The notes below the pieces were generated by a model. The model was not told the origin of the DNA. It worked only from the letters and a program-made list of their open reading frames with translations, and ran no database searches. The position numbers were made by a program, and so were the translations under genes. Positions 6,588 through 8,668 of a DNA stretch of 8,668 nt are shown here, in pieces; position 1 is the stretch's first letter, and every line of letters starts with the position of its first letter. Source of the stretch: an archaeon UBA168 (GTDB lineage: Archaea > Thermoproteota > Thermoprotei_A > Marsarchaeales > UBA168); NCBI GenBank assembly GCA_002507085.1, contig DAYW01000060.1, positions 13,684 through 22,351 on the forward strand, written 5' to 3'.

Positions 6588-8332
6588 ATTTTATCACCTC
6601 GATCAATTTCACCCGATAAAGACTTGGGGGCGTCCTCCGCCCTCTTCACCAGGTCTTCGAGCTTTAACTCTTCGGACACGGTAAAGCGAGCCCTGATTAG
6701 CTCTTGGACTATGGGAAGGCCTTCTATTTCTGCCTCAGGTATCTTCTTCTCTATGACCTTCTCAGAGGACCGATAGAAGCCTATCATGGCCTTGAGCAAG
6801 AGGTACTGCTTTCTCGGCGACGAATAGGTATCGACGTCGTTGAAGGCGTTCTGCTGCAAAAAGCCCTCCCTTAGTATCCTAGCAACCAAGAGCGTTAACT
6901 TTTGAGATTCTGGCAGGGCCTCGATGCCCACAAGCCTTACCAAGCTTTCTAGGTCGTTTTCCGTCTGGAGTACGCGGAACGCCTCGGCCACCAGATCAGG
7001 CCAATCCTCGCCCGTGTGCTTTATCCACCAAGAACTGACCGTTGAAGAGTACTGGGAGTAGCTGGTGATCCAGTTTATGGAAGGAAAGTGCCTTCTATCA
7101 GCCAGATCCTTGTCCAAACCCCAAAATACCTGAACGAACCTGAGGCTGTTCTGCGTTACCGGCTCTGAGAAATCGCCCCCCATGGGAGACACAGCGCCGA
7201 CGACGGTCACAGATCCCTCATTCCCCTGTAGCGTTTTCACCCTTCCTGCCCTTTCGTAAAACTCCGCAAGGCGGCTCGCAAGATAGGGCGGGTATCCCTC
7301 CTCTCCGGGCATCTCCTCAAGCCTGCCAGAGATCTCCCTTAGGGCTTCGGCCCAACGAGAAGTGGAGTCGGCCATAAGCGCCACGTTATATCCCATATCG
7401 CGGAAGTACTCGGCTATGGTTATGCCTGTGTATATGCTAGCCTCCCTCGCGGCGACGGGCATGTTGCTCGTATTTGCTATGAGGACCGTTCTCATCATCA
7501 ATGGCTTGCCTGTCCGAGGATCCACAAGCTTAGGGAAATCCCTTAGCACCTCAGTCATCTCGTTTCCCCTTTCTCCGCACCCCACGTACACGACAACATC
7601 CGCGTCAGCCCACTTCGCAAGCTGGTGCTGAACTACCGTCTTACCAGTTCCGAAGCCACCTGGGATTATGGCGGAACCGCCCTTGGCAATCGGGAAAAGG
7701 GCGTCAATTATCCTCTGCCCTGTCACAAGGGGCTCATCCGCAGGAAGTCTCTCCAAGTAAGGCCTTGGCGTTCTCACTGGCCATCTGTGGTATAGGTGGA
7801 GTTCCTGAGAGGGAAGCTTAGCGATGGGATCCTCGAGAGAATAATCGCCCTCATCGGCCACCCATTGAAGTTCGCCTTTCACGTCAGGCGGAACGAGCAC
7901 GGCGTGCTTAACGATCTCCGTTTCCTGCACGTAGCCAAGAACCTGTCCACCGGAGACCTTTTGCCCCACCATGGCGGTTGGTAAGAAGTGCCACCTCTTA
8001 GTCCTGTCAAGCGGCGGCGCGCTGATGCCTCTTTTAATAAAAGCCCCCTCTTTCTCCCTTAGAGAAGACAAGGGACGCTGAATCCCATCGTAAATCGTTC
8101 CTATAAGCCCAGGCCCAAGCTCAACTGAAAGCGGGTTTCCTGTGGATTTTATGGGCTCTCCCGGCTTTAGTCCATAAGTGTCCTCGTAAACCTGCACGAA
8201 AGCGCGATCTCCATCGATCCTTATGACCTCGCCCACAAGATTCGCTTCGCCCACTAGCACCAGCTCATGCATCTTCACTCCGGTAGATTCTTCTGCTTCC
8301 ACAACGGCCCCGCTAACTCTGTATATGCGCAT
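6584..8332 (-). CDS. atpA: A-type ATP synthase subunit A (catalytic)
   Basis: Subunit A is the catalytic subunit of the A1 head and makes ATP from ADP and Pi (or hydrolyses it). The 582 residues cover the N-terminal barrel (from residue 1), the A-specific non-homologous insert (about 110-185), the nucleotide-binding domain and the C-terminal helical bundle. The Walker A is GGFGTGKT (225-232, K231). The catalytic glutamate lies in GCGERGNEM (E254). The Walker B region is NVALMADSTSRWAEALRE (316-333), and MPGEEGYPPYLASRLAEFYE (341-360) is near-canonical. The P-loop differs from the GPFGSGKT I expect, with Pro to Gly and Ser to Thr. No intein interrupts the P-loop, although some archaeal homologues carry one there. 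The ATG at 8332 overlaps atpE by 20 bases and has a strong Shine-Dalgarno. The stop overlaps atpB. Confidence 0.97.
   Translation of the reverse strand: MRIYRVSGAVVEAEESTGVKMHELVLVGEANLVGEVIRIDGDRAFVQVYEDTYGLKPGEPIKSTGNPLSVELGPGLIGTIYDGIQRPLSSLREKEGAFIKRGISAPPLDRTKRWHFLPTAMVGQKVSGGQVLGYVQETEIVKHAVLVPPDVKGELQWVADEGDYSLEDPIAKLPSQELHLYHRWPVRTPRPYLERLPADEPLVTGQRIIDALFPIAKGGSAIIPGGFGTGKTVVQHQLAKWADADVVVYVGCGERGNEMTEVLRDFPKLVDPRTGKPLMMRTVLIANTSNMPVAAREASIYTGITIAEYFRDMGYNVALMADSTSRWAEALREISGRLEEMPGEEGYPPYLASRLAEFYERAGRVKTLQGNEGSVTVVGAVSPMGGDFSEPVTQNSLRFVQVFWGLDKDLADRRHFPSINWITSYSQYSSTVSSWWIKHTGEDWPDLVAEAFRVLQTENDLESLVRLVGIEALPESQKLTLLVARILREGFLQQNAFNDVDTYSSPRKQYLLLKAMIGFYRSSEKVIEKKIPEAEIEGLPIVQELIRARFTVSEELKLEDLVKRAEDAPKSLSGEIDRGDKM
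6593..6600 (-). promoter_or_regulatory. Strong Shine-Dalgarno for atpB
   Basis: On the minus strand GAGGTGAT lies inside the last codons of atpA, five bases before the GTG at 6587. It matches the archaeal anti-Shine-Dalgarno sequence well. It supports GTG as the start even though an out-of-frame ATG sits two bases earlier, in the atpA stop context ATGTGA. Confidence 0.75.
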
Positions 8333-8668
8333 CTAGATCACCAAACAGCAACCCGTCCACGAGGTCAAGCCTACTCCGAAATATTTCGTCAACCATCGAT
8401 TCCAAGGAGTAATCGATGCTTAGAAGGCCGTCTTTTGAAGCAAGCTGAACCCCACCTATTATGTCCTTCTCGTGGAAATCGGCATTTACTCCCAGCTTTT
8501 TGGCTGTCCTCTTAAGGAAGTCCAAGTCCAACGACCTACAGTAAACGCTTACTTCCTTAGAGCCTATGGCGTCTACGCCGTCAGCAAAGCACTTAGAGAG
8601 AAAACCGTGATAATCTTTAGACGAAGCGAAGGCCTTTACCTTCTCGACTAAAGCAGACCTGAGTCTGC
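8313..8668 (-). CDS. atpE: A-type ATP synthase subunit E, C-terminal part (5' end outside the window)
   Basis: Subunit E pairs with subunit H to make the peripheral stalks that hold the A3B3 head against rotation. Only the last 117 residues are in the window. The frame is open to the right edge, so the TTG at 8531 is an internal leucine and not a start. The end is diagnostic: DIIGGVQLASKDGLLSIDYS followed by LESMVDEIFRSRL and a closing LLFGD. This matches the family's GGV-x-x-x-S-x-DG-x-x-x-V-x-N-T-x-E and LFG ending. The visible part is the globular C-terminal domain; the long N-terminal helix should lie beyond 8668. It is the first visible gene of the E-A-B-D run and leads directly into atpA with no C or F gene between. 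Confidence 0.9.
   Translation of the reverse strand, partial: RLRSALVEKVKAFASSKDYHGFLSKCFADGVDAIGSKEVSVYCRSLDLDFLKRTAKKLGVNADFHEKDIIGGVQLASKDGLLSIDYSLESMVDEIFRSRLDLVDGLLFGDLDAHIQS
8336..8342 (-). promoter_or_regulatory. Strong Shine-Dalgarno for atpA inside atpE
   Basis: The minus strand reads GGTGATC three bases before the ATG at 8332, within the coding sequence for the last residues of atpE. It is an uninterrupted match to the archaeal 16S tail. It fixes the atpA start and the 20-base overlap. Confidence 0.75.

Noticed and set aside
7600..7700. An intein at the atpA P-loop
   Set aside because: The reading frame passes through GGFGTGKTVVQHQ without any insertion.
8313..8531. A short gene starting at TTG 8531
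   Set aside because: The same frame stays open to the window edge and the protein is the C-terminal end of subunit E, so the TTG is an internal codon.
1..8668. CRISPR array, insertion sequence or tRNA gene
   Set aside because: No regularly spaced repeats, transposase-like frame, terminal inverted repeats or tRNA cloverleaf could be seen.

Overview
The window looks archaeal. It encodes an A-type (A1Ao) ATP synthase, a DUF371 protein (a family I know from archaea), and start signals built on GGTGAT-type Shine-Dalgarno sequences together with AT-rich TATA-like boxes. The order E-A-B-D, with no C or F gene between E and A, resembles the Sulfolobus-type arrangement more than the euryarchaeal H-I-K-E-C-F-A-B-D order. 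I therefore lean towards a TACK-lineage archaeon. Base composition looks roughly balanced by eye. Species is not resolvable here.

Layout, left to right. At 1-50 there is a minus-strand TATA-like box and what may be the first codons of a leaderless gene that leaves the window. At 52-2010 (minus) lies atpI, the membrane stator subunit of the Ao sector. A short divergent promoter region follows, holding a 13-base palindrome at 2114-2126. At 2184-3972 (plus) is a two-gene phosphate module: a DUF47/PhoU-like regulator and a PiT-type permease. The permease carries an anomalous 61-residue C-terminal tail. At about 3784-4101 (minus), beneath that tail, is a protein-like reading frame that needs several frameshifts to be read through. 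It starts four bases after the DUF371 stop and may be a decayed operon gene. From 4106 to the right edge (minus) runs a tight cluster transcribed E -> A -> B -> D -> DUF371, with overlaps of 20, 4 and 4 bases and one 2-base gap.

How the genes work together. Subunits A and B form the catalytic head, D the central shaft and E the peripheral stalk. AtpI carries the arginines of the ion path. The phosphate module sits between atpI and the A1 genes and faces the opposite way. It would supply the Pi that the enzyme joins to ADP, although a functional link is only inferred. Subunits C, F and the c-ring (K) are not visible and must lie elsewhere.

The points most worth a second look are the broken frame at 3784-4101, the PiT tail over it, the non-canonical signature residues of the PiT protein, the altered P-loop in subunit A, and the coupling of DUF371 to atpD. 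I found no clear sign of an entirely new system.
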